Positions 43,558-51,902 of a DNA stretch of 64,000 nt are shown here, in pieces. The DNA is from Paenibacillus aestuarii. GTDB taxonomy: Bacteria; Bacillota; Bacilli; Paenibacillales; NBRC-103111. The stretch is taken from the NCBI RefSeq assembly GCF_027789125.1, contig NZ_JAQFVF010000020.1, positions 124,001 through 188,000 of the forward strand, read 5' to 3'. How positions within the stretch are numbered: position 1 is the stretch's first letter; each line of letters starts with the position of its first letter. The notes beneath the pieces are model-generated. The model did not search any database. It was not told where the DNA came from and was given only the letters and a program-made list of their open reading frames with translations. The position numbers and the translations under genes are program-made.

Positions 43558-45006
43558 ATGTCGAACGATAAGCAGTTTGTTAAAGAAATTACACCTCAGG
43601 GAGAAGATTTCTCCCGCTGGTACATAGATGTAATTAAAAAAGCGGACTTGATGAGCTACTCGCCTGTGCGCGGATGTATCGTGTTCAAGCCGGACGGCTA
43701 TGAAATCTGGGAGAACATCCAACGTGAGCTGGACAGCAGATTTAAGGAAACAGGTCATCGCAACGCCTATTTCCCGCTTTTCATTCCTGAGAGCTTTTTC
43801 CAGAAGGAAAAAGAGCACGTGGAAGGCTTCAATCCCGAGCTGCCATGGGTAACCGAAGCAGGCGGAGAAAAGCTTGAGGAGCGTTTGGCGATTCGCCCGA
43901 CTTCCGAGACGATGATTGGTCATATGTACTCAGAGTGGATTAACTCCTATCGTGATCTGCCGCTGTTGATTAACCAATGGGCGAACGTTGTGCGCTGGGA
44001 GAAGCGGACGCAGCCGTTCCTGCGGACAAGCGAGTTCTTGTGGCAGGAAGGCCATACGGCGCACGAAGACGAGCAGGATGCACGCCGTGAAACGATGCAA
44101 ATGCTCGAAGTGTACCGTGATTTTGCCGAGAACTTCCTGGCGATTCCGGTTATTGTCGGCCAAAAAACGCCATCCGAGAAGTTCGCCGGCGCTGTCGATA
44201 CGTACTCTATCGAGGCGATGATGAAAGACGGCAAAGCGGTACAAGCGGGTACTTCCCATTATTTGGGGACGAACTTTGCGGTTGCTTTCGACATTAAGTT
44301 CCTTGACCGTGAGAACCAGCATCAATTCGCTCATACGACTTCCTGGGGCGTCAGCACGCGTCTCATCGGTGCTCTGATCATGGTGCACGGTGACGACCGT
44401 GGTCTTGCCCTGCCGCCGAAAGTAGCACCGACACAAGTGGTGATGATTCCAATCGGCCCGCCAAAAACGAGAGAGCAAGTCATTTCACGCGTGGACGAGC
44501 TGTATGCACAGCTGAAGCAAGCAGGCGTTCGCGTGAAAGTGGATGACCGCGCTGATCAAAGCCCAGGCTGGAAGTTCAATGAGTACGAAATGCGCGGTGT
44601 ACCGATCCGCGTTGAACTAGGTCCTCGTGACATGGAAAATGGACAAGTTGTGCTTGTATCCCGTGTAACCGGCGAGAAAAAAGTTGTGGCTCAAGCGAAT
44701 TTTGTCGAAGAAGTGCAAAATTTACTTGCTGAGATTCATCAGCAGATGTATGATAAAGCGAAGACATTCCGCGATGAGCACTTCGTTGCTGTCGATACGT
44801 TGGATGAGTTCAAAACCTTCCTCGAAGGCAAGCGCGGATTTGCTTTAGCAGGATGGTGCGGTTCTAATGCTTGTGAATCGCAAGTGAAGGAAGAAACCGG
44901 CGCAACGAGCCGCAACATTCCGTTCCAACCTGAGGTTACGAAGTCGACATGCCTTGTTTGCGGTGACGCAGCGAAGCACACGGTTGTTTTCGGCCGCAGC
45001 TACTAA
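43558..45006 (+). CDS. proS: Prolyl-tRNA synthetase, archaeal/eukaryotic type
   Basis: Charges tRNA-Pro. The 482-residue enzyme has class II motifs (AIRPTSETMIGHMYSEWI, VVRWEKRTQPFLRTSEFLWQEGHT) and an anticodon-binding domain. Its C-terminal domain has four cysteines (GWCG, ACE, CLVCG) and ends in Tyr (GRSY). There is no editing insertion between motifs 2 and 3. These are marks of the short archaeal-type ProRS, not the roughly 565-residue bacterial type found at the same rseP-proS-polC position in B. subtilis. The start follows AGGAGGACGGT. Confidence 0.96.
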   Translation: MSNDKQFVKEITPQGEDFSRWYIDVIKKADLMSYSPVRGCIVFKPDGYEIWENIQRELDSRFKETGHRNAYFPLFIPESFFQKEKEHVEGFNPELPWVTEAGGEKLEERLAIRPTSETMIGHMYSEWINSYRDLPLLINQWANVVRWEKRTQPFLRTSEFLWQEGHTAHEDEQDARRETMQMLEVYRDFAENFLAIPVIVGQKTPSEKFAGAVDTYSIEAMMKDGKAVQAGTSHYLGTNFAVAFDIKFLDRENQHQFAHTTSWGVSTRLIGALIMVHGDDRGLALPPKVAPTQVVMIPIGPPKTREQVISRVDELYAQLKQAGVRVKVDDRADQSPGWKFNEYEMRGVPIRVELGPRDMENGQVVLVSRVTGEKKVVAQANFVEEVQNLLAEIHQQMYDKAKTFRDEHFVAVDTLDEFKTFLEGKRGFALAGWCGSNACESQVKEETGATSRNIPFQPEVTKSTCLVCGDAAKHTVVFGRSY

Positions 45007-45030
45007 GCAAGACCACATATAAGTAAACAT

Positions 45031-45065
45031 AAGGGCAAACGGAATGCACCATCTCCTTTGCCCTT
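45031..45065 (+). terminator. Hairpin terminator after proS
   Basis: A perfect 9-bp stem, AAGGGCAAA (45031-45039) with TTTGCCCTT (45057-45065). The following GTATTATTT is only a weak T-tract, so termination may be partial. Confidence 0.7.
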
Positions 45066-45119
45066 GTATTATTTAGGTAAGAAGTTTGAGGCAATGTAAT
45101 CTTTACGGGGAGGATGTTC

Positions 45120-48100
45120 ATGAGTAACTTGGCTGACAAACGGAATCGCTTTGAGCTCTTGATGCAGCAGGCAGAGATTCCGGCCGACATCATTCGGTCA
45201 TTTTTTGCGGAAGGGTACATCGATCAAGTTGAAATTAGCCGAAAAAATCGCGACTGGACCTTTTATTTGGTAAAAAATGAATTGGTGCCACAGAACATAT
45301 ACCGTTCTTTTTGTAAAATGATTCAAGAGAAGTTCGCCCACATCGCGAAAGCTCGCTTTATTTGGCGCTTTGAGCAGGCGGAGGCATCCGCGGTCGTTGA
45401 AGAGTATTGGAGTCTCTTCCTGGAATGGCTGCAGCGCGAGGCGGCAGCAATCAACGGCTGGATGATGAAAGCGCGAATCGAGGTGCAAGGGCATTCCTTG
45501 ACACTCATCATGCTGGATCAAATCGGGCTGGATCTGGCGAAGAAGAAGAACATCGATATGTTCATCCGCAATTTTTATCATCATTTTTTTCAAATCGAAT
45601 TAACGGTGAAATATGCCGTCAGCTCCACCAGCGAGGTTGAAGCGGAGTACGAGAAGTTTGCGCAGCAGCGCGCTGAGCAGGAGCGAAACGTTACGCAAGA
45701 GATCATGATGTCGATTGCCGAGGAAGAGGAAACCTCTGAACTGCCGGAAGGCGAGCTCAAGCTGATGATGGGCTACGAGATCAAAGAGCCTCCTGTTCCG
45801 CTGAAAGACATCCGGGAAGAAGAGAAGAAGGTTACCGTGCAGGGAACGGTCTTTGGCCTCGACGTGAAAGAGCTGCGTAACGGCAGCACATTATTTACTT
45901 TTAACTTAACGGACTTCTCCGATTCCATGTCGATGAAAGTTTTTGCTAAAACCAAGGACGATGTGAAGATCATGAGCTTGCTCGCCAACGGCACGTGGAT
46001 TAAAGCGCGCGGTAAGGTCGAATATGACCGTTTTATGCAAGTGCCAGAGCTGGTCATGATTCCGAACGACCTGGTCGAGGTGATGGCGCCGAAAGACCGC
46101 ATGGACGATGCCGTAGAGAAACGTGTAGAGTTTCACCTTCATACGGCTATGAGTACGATGGATGCGTTGACGCCGGTTGATCAATATATTAAGACGGCCG
46201 CCAAATGGGGGCATAAGGCGATCGCCATCACGGATCACAGCAACATCCAATGCTTCCCTGAGGCTGGCAAAGCGGCCAAAAAGAACGGGATTAAAGTGAT
46301 CTACGGGCTGGAAGCCAATGTAGTCAACGATTCGGTGCCGATGGTGATGAATCCGCGCGATATTGATATGAAATCGGCAACATATGTGATTTTTGACGTC
46401 GAGACGACGGGCTTATCCGTGACGAACAACAAGATTATCGAGCTTGCCGGCGTGAAAATGCAAGATGGCAAGGAAATCGACCGTTTCGCTACGTTCATCA
46501 ATCCGCATGAGAAAATTCCTTACAATATTCAGCAATTGACCAATATTAATGATGATATGGTCAAAGATGCGCCGGATATTGAGCAAGAGCTGCCTAAATT
46601 CATCGATTTCGTCGGCGATGCCGTGCTTGTCGCGCACAATGCCCGATTCGATATGGGGTTTTTGCAAGCGAACTTGAAGCGCATGGGGCTGCCGGAAGTG
46701 ACGAATTCGGTGCTGGATACGTTGGAACTGGCAAGATTCCTATTCCCTGCGATGAAAAATCACCGCTTGAATACGTTATCGGATAAATTCAAAGTCAGCC
46801 TGGACAACCATCACCGCGCGATCGACGACTCGATTGCCTTGGGTTTCGTGCTCTATAATTTGATTAATGAAGCGTATGACCGGCAAATTATGAGTTTAGC
46901 CAAATTGAATGATTATATCGGTAAAGACTTATCCAATCAGCGACCGTTCCATTGCTGTATCTATGCGCAAAATGCCATCGGCAAAAAGAACTTATTTCAA
47001 CTTATTTCGATTTCGCATACGCAATATTTTAACCGTGTCGCTACGATTCCGAAGAGCGTTCTTGTCGCGCATCGCGAAGGCTTGCTAGTCACATCCGGTT
47101 GTGAGAAGGGCGAGTTTTTCGAAGCGGTGCTGAATAAATCGTTGGAAGAGGCTGAGCAGGTTTCTGAGTTTTACGATATTTTGGAAATACAACCCGTTAG
47201 CTATAACATGCACCTTGTGGATAAAGGGCTTGTCGGCAGCAAAGAGGACTTGGAACAGGCCGTCCGCAAAGTTTGTGAGATCGGTTATAAAACCGGCAAG
47301 CCGGTTATCGCGACAGGCAATGCGCATTACTTACACCCGCGCGAGAAGATGTGCCGGGATATTACGATCCACGGCATCACGGGCTTCAGTCCGCTCAAAG
47401 ATATGAAGAAGCCGGACGCCCACTTCCGCACGACCAAAGAAATGCTGGAGGAGTTCAAGTTTCTCGGCGAAGAGAAAGCGCACGAGGTCGTTGTGCGCAA
47501 CACGAATGAGCTTGCCGACCGCTTTGAGGAAATCCAGCTTTTCCCAGATCAACTGTTCACCCCTGTTATCGAGGGTGCCGACGATGAAATCCGCAACACT
47601 TGCTATGAGACAGCCAAGAGTTTATACGGCGATGAGCTGCCTGAGGTGGTGACCGCCCGCTTGGAGAAAGAGCTCGTTCCGATCATTAAATACGGCTTCT
47701 CCGCCAACTATTTGATTTCGGAACGTCTGGTCAAAAAGTCCAACGAGGACGGCTACCTCGTCGGTTCGCGGGGATCCGTCGGCTCATCCGTCGTCGCGAT
47801 GATGCTTGGCATCTCTGAGGTTAACCCGCTGCCGCCGCACTATTTATGCTATTCGTGCAAAACGAGCGAATGGTTCCTCGACGGCAGTGTGCCGAGCGGT
47901 TTCGATTTGCCGAATAAAGTGTGCCCGAACTGCGGGGTAAATATGAAAGGGGACGGCCACGATATTCCGTTCGAAACGTTCCTGGGCTTTAAAGGGGACA
48001 AGGTCCCCGATATCGACTTGAACTTCTCGGGTGAGTATCAGCCGGTTGCCCATAACTATACGAAAGTACTGTTTGGGGAGAAGAGCGTATTCCGTGCGGG

Positions 48101-49430
48101 AACGATCGGTACGGTCGCGGAGAAGACAGCCTTCGGCTTCGTAAAGAAATACGAAGAGGAGTACGGGTATAAGTGGCGCGGCGCCGAGCTGAACCGGCTC
48201 GCTTCAGGCTGTACAGGAGTGAAGCGTAGCACCGGTCAGCATCCAGGCGGTATTGTCGTCGTCCCTGACTATATGGAAGTCGATGACATCACGCCAGTGC
48301 AATATCCAGCGGACGATCAGAACGCAGAATGGAAGACGACGCATTTTGACTATCACGCATTCGATGCCAATTTGCTCAAGCTCGATATTCTCGGACACGA
48401 CGACCCGACCATGATGCGGATGCTCCAGGACCTCACCGAGGTTGATCCGACGACCATTCCGATGAATGATCCGAAGGCGATGAGCATCTTTAACTCCACG
48501 GAGGCGATCGGGGTATCACCTGAGCAAATTCGAACGCCGGTCGCGACATACGGGGTTCCCGAGATGGGCACGAAGTTCGTGCGTCAAATGCTGCAGGAGA
48601 CGCAGCCGAGCTCGTTTGCTGACTTGCTGCAAATTTCCGGTCTTTCACACGGAACCGGCGTATGGCTCGGGAATGCGCAAGAGCTGATCAAGAAAGGGAT
48701 TTGCAACATTAAAACCGTTATCGGCTGCCGTGACGATATCATGCTGTACCTGATTTACAAAGCAGGCATGGATGCCGGTCTTGCGTTTAAGATTACCGAG
48801 AGCGTTCGTAAAGGGAAAGGCTTGACCGACGAGTGGAAGGAAGAGATGAAGCGCTGCAACGTCCCTGCTTGGTACATCGAGTCCTGCGAACGCATCGAAT
48901 ACATGTTCCCTAAGGCGCACGCGGCCGCATACGTTATTTCCGCGGTAAGGACCGCCTATTTCAAGGTGTATTATCCGATCGCGTACTATGCGACTTACTT
49001 CAGCGTTCGTGCGGCGGACTTCGATCTGGAACTGCTGTGCCAGGGCTATGACGCGATCCTGAAGCGGCTGATCGAAATCGAGGAGAAAGGCTTCCAGGCG
49101 CTGCCGAAGGAGAAGGCGATGATCTCCATCTTGGAGATGGCGCTTGAGATGACATCCCGCGGCTTTAGCTTTAAGCCGATCGATCTGTATCGTTCCGATG
49201 CGACCAGGTTCAAAATCGAAGGCGATTCGCTGATCCCTCCGTTCGCGGCTATGCCGGGTATCGGCGAGAGCGCGGCGAAGAATATCGCGGCTGCCAAAGA
49301 GGATGGCGATTTCTTGTCCATCGAGGATTTCCAGAACCGTTCCAAGGCGTCGAAGACCGTTATCGAGCTGCTTGCTTCCATGGGCTGTTTCCGCGGGTTG
49401 CCGGAGACGAATCAGTTGTCCCTGTTTTAG
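45120..49430 (+). CDS. polC: DNA polymerase III alpha subunit, Gram-positive type PolC
   Basis: Main replicative polymerase. About 1436 residues in PolC order: N-terminal domains, an OB fold (about 235-320), a PHP domain (HLHTAMSTMDA starting near residue 339) interrupted by a DEDDh 3'-5' exonuclease (FDVETTGLS near 425 to about 590), then the polymerase. The polymerase has SRGSVGSSVVAMML (about 885), a zinc module with CYSC and CPNCG (about 909-940), and the catalytic PDIDLNFSGEYQ (about 963). It ends in the short clamp-binding tail NQLSLF. ATG 45120 is preferred; ATG 45114 abuts the ribosome binding site GGGGAGG. Confidence 0.98.
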   Translation: MSNLADKRNRFELLMQQAEIPADIIRSFFAEGYIDQVEISRKNRDWTFYLVKNELVPQNIYRSFCKMIQEKFAHIAKARFIWRFEQAEASAVVEEYWSLFLEWLQREAAAINGWMMKARIEVQGHSLTLIMLDQIGLDLAKKKNIDMFIRNFYHHFFQIELTVKYAVSSTSEVEAEYEKFAQQRAEQERNVTQEIMMSIAEEEETSELPEGELKLMMGYEIKEPPVPLKDIREEEKKVTVQGTVFGLDVKELRNGSTLFTFNLTDFSDSMSMKVFAKTKDDVKIMSLLANGTWIKARGKVEYDRFMQVPELVMIPNDLVEVMAPKDRMDDAVEKRVEFHLHTAMSTMDALTPVDQYIKTAAKWGHKAIAITDHSNIQCFPEAGKAAKKNGIKVIYGLEANVVNDSVPMVMNPRDIDMKSATYVIFDVETTGLSVTNNKIIELAGVKMQDGKEIDRFATFINPHEKIPYNIQQLTNINDDMVKDAPDIEQELPKFIDFVGDAVLVAHNARFDMGFLQANLKRMGLPEVTNSVLDTLELARFLFPAMKNHRLNTLSDKFKVSLDNHHRAIDDSIALGFVLYNLINEAYDRQIMSLAKLNDYIGKDLSNQRPFHCCIYAQNAIGKKNLFQLISISHTQYFNRVATIPKSVLVAHREGLLVTSGCEKGEFFEAVLNKSLEEAEQVSEFYDILEIQPVSYNMHLVDKGLVGSKEDLEQAVRKVCEIGYKTGKPVIATGNAHYLHPREKMCRDITIHGITGFSPLKDMKKPDAHFRTTKEMLEEFKFLGEEKAHEVVVRNTNELADRFEEIQLFPDQLFTPVIEGADDEIRNTCYETAKSLYGDELPEVVTARLEKELVPIIKYGFSANYLISERLVKKSNEDGYLVGSRGSVGSSVVAMMLGISEVNPLPPHYLCYSCKTSEWFLDGSVPSGFDLPNKVCPNCGVNMKGDGHDIPFETFLGFKGDKVPDIDLNFSGEYQPVAHNYTKVLFGEKSVFRAGTIGTVAEKTAFGFVKKYEEEYGYKWRGAELNRLASGCTGVKRSTGQHPGGIVVVPDYMEVDDITPVQYPADDQNAEWKTTHFDYHAFDANLLKLDILGHDDPTMMRMLQDLTEVDPTTIPMNDPKAMSIFNSTEAIGVSPEQIRTPVATYGVPEMGTKFVRQMLQETQPSSFADLLQISGLSHGTGVWLGNAQELIKKGICNIKTVIGCRDDIMLYLIYKAGMDAGLAFKITESVRKGKGLTDEWKEEMKRCNVPAWYIESCERIEYMFPKAHAAAYVISAVRTAYFKVYYPIAYYATYFSVRAADFDLELLCQGYDAILKRLIEIEEKGFQALPKEKAMISILEMALEMTSRGFSFKPIDLYRSDATRFKIEGDSLIPPFAAMPGIGESAAKNIAAAKEDGDFLSIEDFQNRSKASKTVIELLASMGCFRGLPETNQLSLF

Positions 49431-49478
49431 GTGATGCTGCAATGGACTGTCAAGTGAAAATCATTTACAAGTTTGCTA

Positions 49479-49508
49479 TTGTAATGGCAAGAATGGTTAT
49501 GGTATAAT
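49479..49508 (+). promoter_or_regulatory. Sigma-A promoter of the rimP-nusA-infB operon
   Basis: TTGTAA (49479-49484), 18-base spacer, perfect TATAAT (49503-49508) preceded by TGG (extended -10). The predicted start near 49515 gives a leader of about 113 bases. Confidence 0.8.
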
Positions 49509-49544
49509 TTTTCTTGGCAATAATGAGGATATCATCTTGTGATT

Positions 49545-49568
49545 AAAGAGTGGGGAAACCCACTCTTT
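49545..49568 (+). promoter_or_regulatory. Perfect 10-bp hairpin with GAAA loop in the rimP leader
   Basis: AAAGAGTGGG (49545-49554) and CCCACTCTTT (49559-49568) pair fully around a GAAA tetraloop. ACATTTTG follows, a poor T-tract. It lies downstream of the rimP promoter, so it could act both as terminator for polC readthrough and as an attenuator of the operon. Confidence 0.75.
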
Positions 49569-49584
49569 ACATTTTGATATAGGA

Positions 49585-49607
49585 CTTTTCACAGTGAGAA
49601 GTTCACT
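49585..49607 (+). promoter_or_regulatory. Mutually exclusive stems before the rimP ribosome binding site
   Basis: CTTTTCAC (49585-49592) can pair with GTGAGAAG (49594-49601), or AGTGA (49593-49597) can pair with TCACT (49603-49607). Both use the same central bases and end just before AGGAGGG (49610-49616). This is a possible translational switch, inferred. Confidence 0.4.
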
Positions 49608-49627
49608 TTAGGAGGGCATACCAATCC

Positions 49628-50092
49628 GTGGTTACACAAGCACACATCAAATCCGTCATTGAGGACATGCTGAAAGATTACATTGAACAAAATGGATTTG
49701 AACTCGTGGATATCGAATACGTCAAAGAAGGCAGCAACTGGTTCCTTCGCGTCTATGCAGACAAAGAAGGCGGCATTGATATAGATGATTGCGGCCGAAT
49801 CAGCGAATACTTGAGCGCGAAGCTGGATGAGAAAGATCCGATTGCGGATGCCTACTTCCTCGAAGTGTCCTCACCTGGCGCAGAGCGCCCATTGAAAAAG
49901 CTGCAGGACTACCACAAAGCTGTGGGCAGTCACGTATTTGTCACTACCTATGAGCCGATTGACGGTTCCAAAGAGTTTGAGGGCAAGCTGCTTTCTTTTG
50001 ACGGCGAGGAGCTTGTTGTCGAAGCAGGCAAGAAGAGAAGCACAATCCCGTTTGCGAAAGTGGCCAGCGCCCGGTTGGCCATCGTCTTTTAG
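49628..50092 (+). CDS. rimP: Ribosome maturation factor RimP
   Basis: Needed for 30S maturation. 154 residues in two domains: the N-terminal one with GFELVDIEYVKEGSNWFLRVYADKEGGIDIDDC, then FLEVSSPGAERPLK, and a C-terminal SH3-like domain. It starts with GTG, 11 bases after AGGAGGG. The first gene of the classic rimP-nusA-rnpM-ylxQ-infB operon. Confidence 0.96.
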   Translation: MVTQAHIKSVIEDMLKDYIEQNGFELVDIEYVKEGSNWFLRVYADKEGGIDIDDCGRISEYLSAKLDEKDPIADAYFLEVSSPGAERPLKKLQDYHKAVGSHVFVTTYEPIDGSKEFEGKLLSFDGEELVVEAGKKRSTIPFAKVASARLAIVF

Positions 50093-50127
50093 CATCGTTA
50101 CTTATTGAAAGGGGGAACTCGGTTCAA

Positions 50128-51225
50128 ATGAACATGGATTTTATCGAAGCGCTGTCGGAAATTGAACGTGAGAAAGGTATCTCTAAGGAGCTGCTGATTG
50201 ATGCGATCGAGGCGGCGATGATTTCGAGTTATAAGCGCAATTTTAATACGGCTCAAAACGTACGAGTGGACATCAACCGTCAAACAGGTCTGATCAGGGT
50301 GTATGCGCGCAAGACGGTCACGGAGGATGTGCTGGATCCGCGATTGGAGATTTCGCTCCATGCCGCTCGTGAAATTAACCCTAACTACCAAATGGACGAT
50401 ATCGTCGAGATTGAGGTTACACCTCGCGACTTCGGCCGTATTGCTGCCCAAACGGCGAAGCAAGTCGTTACGCAGCGTATCCGCGAAGCGGAGCGCGGGT
50501 TGATTTACAACGCTTTTATTGACAAAGAAGAGGATATCGTTACAGGTATTCTGCAGCGTCAAGATCAGCGTAACATTTATGTCGATCTCGGCAAGGTAGA
50601 AGCGGTTCTGCCGCTGACTGAGCTCATGCCGACGGATAAATTCAAACACTTGGACCGGATTAAAGCGTTTATCACCAAAGTGGAAAATACGACCAAAGGG
50701 CCGCAAATTATTCTTTCCCGGACACATCCAGGTTTGCTCAAACGTTTGTTCGAGCTGGAAGTACCGGAAATTTTCGATGGGGTAGTCGAAATTCGTTCTG
50801 TCGCCCGTGAAGCGGGATTCCGCTCCAAAATCGCCGTTCACTCCCGCAATCCGGAAGTGGATCCGGTCGGCTCCTGCGTTGGTCCGAAGGGCTTGCGCGT
50901 ACAGACGATCGTAAGCGAGCTGCGCGGAGAGAAGATCGATATCGTGCGTTGGATGGAAAGTGTGGAAGAGTATGTGGCCAATGCGCTTAGCCCTTCCAAA
51001 GTGCTTGAAGTTCAAGTGCATGAGAATGAGAAAATGGCGCGCGTCATCGTGCCAGATTACCAGCTGTCGCTGGCGATCGGCATCAAAGGCCAGAATGCTC
51101 GCTTAGCCGCGAAATTGACCGGCTGGAAGATCGATATCAAGAGTGAAACACAGGCCGAACAAGAGTATGGCCGCCCAAAAACTCTCACTGAAGAAATGCA
51201 CCAAGACTCCGTAAGCATTGATTAA
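50128..51225 (+). CDS. nusA: Transcription termination/antitermination protein NusA
   Basis: Elongation factor that modulates pausing and termination. 365 residues: an N-terminal RNAP-binding domain (ISKELLIDAIEAAMISSYKR), an S1 domain (about 135-200), and two KH domains (GSCVGPKGLRVQTIVSELRGEKIDIV; LAIGIKGQNARLAAKLTGWKIDI). It lacks the acidic C-terminal repeats of E. coli NusA, as is normal in Bacillales. Start after AAAGGGGGAA. Confidence 0.97.
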   Translation: MNMDFIEALSEIEREKGISKELLIDAIEAAMISSYKRNFNTAQNVRVDINRQTGLIRVYARKTVTEDVLDPRLEISLHAAREINPNYQMDDIVEIEVTPRDFGRIAAQTAKQVVTQRIREAERGLIYNAFIDKEEDIVTGILQRQDQRNIYVDLGKVEAVLPLTELMPTDKFKHLDRIKAFITKVENTTKGPQIILSRTHPGLLKRLFELEVPEIFDGVVEIRSVAREAGFRSKIAVHSRNPEVDPVGSCVGPKGLRVQTIVSELRGEKIDIVRWMESVEEYVANALSPSKVLEVQVHENEKMARVIVPDYQLSLAIGIKGQNARLAAKLTGWKIDIKSETQAEQEYGRPKTLTEEMHQDSVSID

Positions 51226-51265
51226 TTAGCAACTAGCAATTTGCCTAGGCAAGGGGTGACCTTAT

Positions 51266-51583
51266 ATGAAGCAGAGAAAAATCCCTCTGAGAAAATGCGT
51301 GGCCTGCCAGGAGATGATGCCGAAGAGGGAATTGATCCGCGTCGTCAAAACGCCTGAGGACGAAATTCTCATCGACTTGAAAGGGAAGAAGTCCGGGCGT
51401 GGCGCCTACCTGTGCGGCAAAGTTTCCTGTTTTAAGCTGGCTAAGAAGAGCAAGGCGCTGGATCGGGCGCTGAAGCATGCCGTAAGCGCCGATATATATG
51501 ATCAATTAGAGCAAGATTTTATTCGCGTCGAAGACGAGTTCCTCGCCTCGAAGGATGAGGAGTCGGATGATGATGAAGAATAA
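51266..51583 (+). CDS. rnpM: RNase P modulator RnpM (YlxR)
   Basis: 105-residue basic protein of the YlxR family with RKIPLRKCVACQEMMPKRELIRVV and GRGAYLCGKVSCFKLAKK. B. subtilis YlxR has been reported to bind and modulate RNase P, hence RnpM. A C-terminal acidic tail ([12 protein letters not shown]) is unlike the compact B. subtilis protein. The next gene starts inside it. Confidence 0.93.
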   Translation: MKQRKIPLRKCVACQEMMPKRELIRVVKTPEDEILIDLKGKKSGRGAYLCGKVSCFKLAKKSKALDRALKHAVSADIYDQLEQDFIRVEDEFLASKDEESDDDEE

Positions 51584-51902
51584 ATTTATGTCTCAATTGG
51601 GTTTGGCAATGCGGGCAGGTAAGCTGGTTTCCGGTGACGAAGGCGTCTTTAAGGCGATTCGTTCGGGCGAAGCGAAGCTTGTCATTATGGCGGAGGACGC
51701 TTCGGACAATACGCGTAAAAAATTTCAAGATAAATGCTCGTTTTACAGCGTTCCGCTGATGGAGCTGGGTACGAAATACGAGCTCGGAAGCAGCATCGGC
51801 AAAGAGATGCGTGTTATTCTGGGTGTATTGGACGGAGGCTTCGCGCAGATGCTGCAGAAGTGTCAGGAAAATCCTGCGGAGGTGAAGATGATTGACAAAT
51901 AA
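51570..51902 (+). CDS. ylxQ: L7Ae-family K-turn RNA-binding protein YlxQ
   Basis: About 110 residues, L7Ae/L30e/S12e fold: [23 protein letters not shown] and [19 protein letters not shown]. In Bacillus this family binds kink-turns. Several in-frame ATGs (51567, 51570, 51573) follow GAGGAG (51557-51562); 51570 has the best spacing. It overlaps rnpM in front and the infB TTG behind by 11 bases, so translation is likely coupled. Confidence 0.92.
   Translation: MMKNKFMSQLGLAMRAGKLVSGDEGVFKAIRSGEAKLVIMAEDASDNTRKKFQDKCSFYSVPLMELGTKYELGSSIGKEMRVILGVLDGGFAQMLQKCQENPAEVKMIDK

Noticed and set aside
48645..49442. Minus-strand open frame of 265 codons antisense to polC
   Set aside because: It mirrors the conserved PolC frame and has no recognisable domain.
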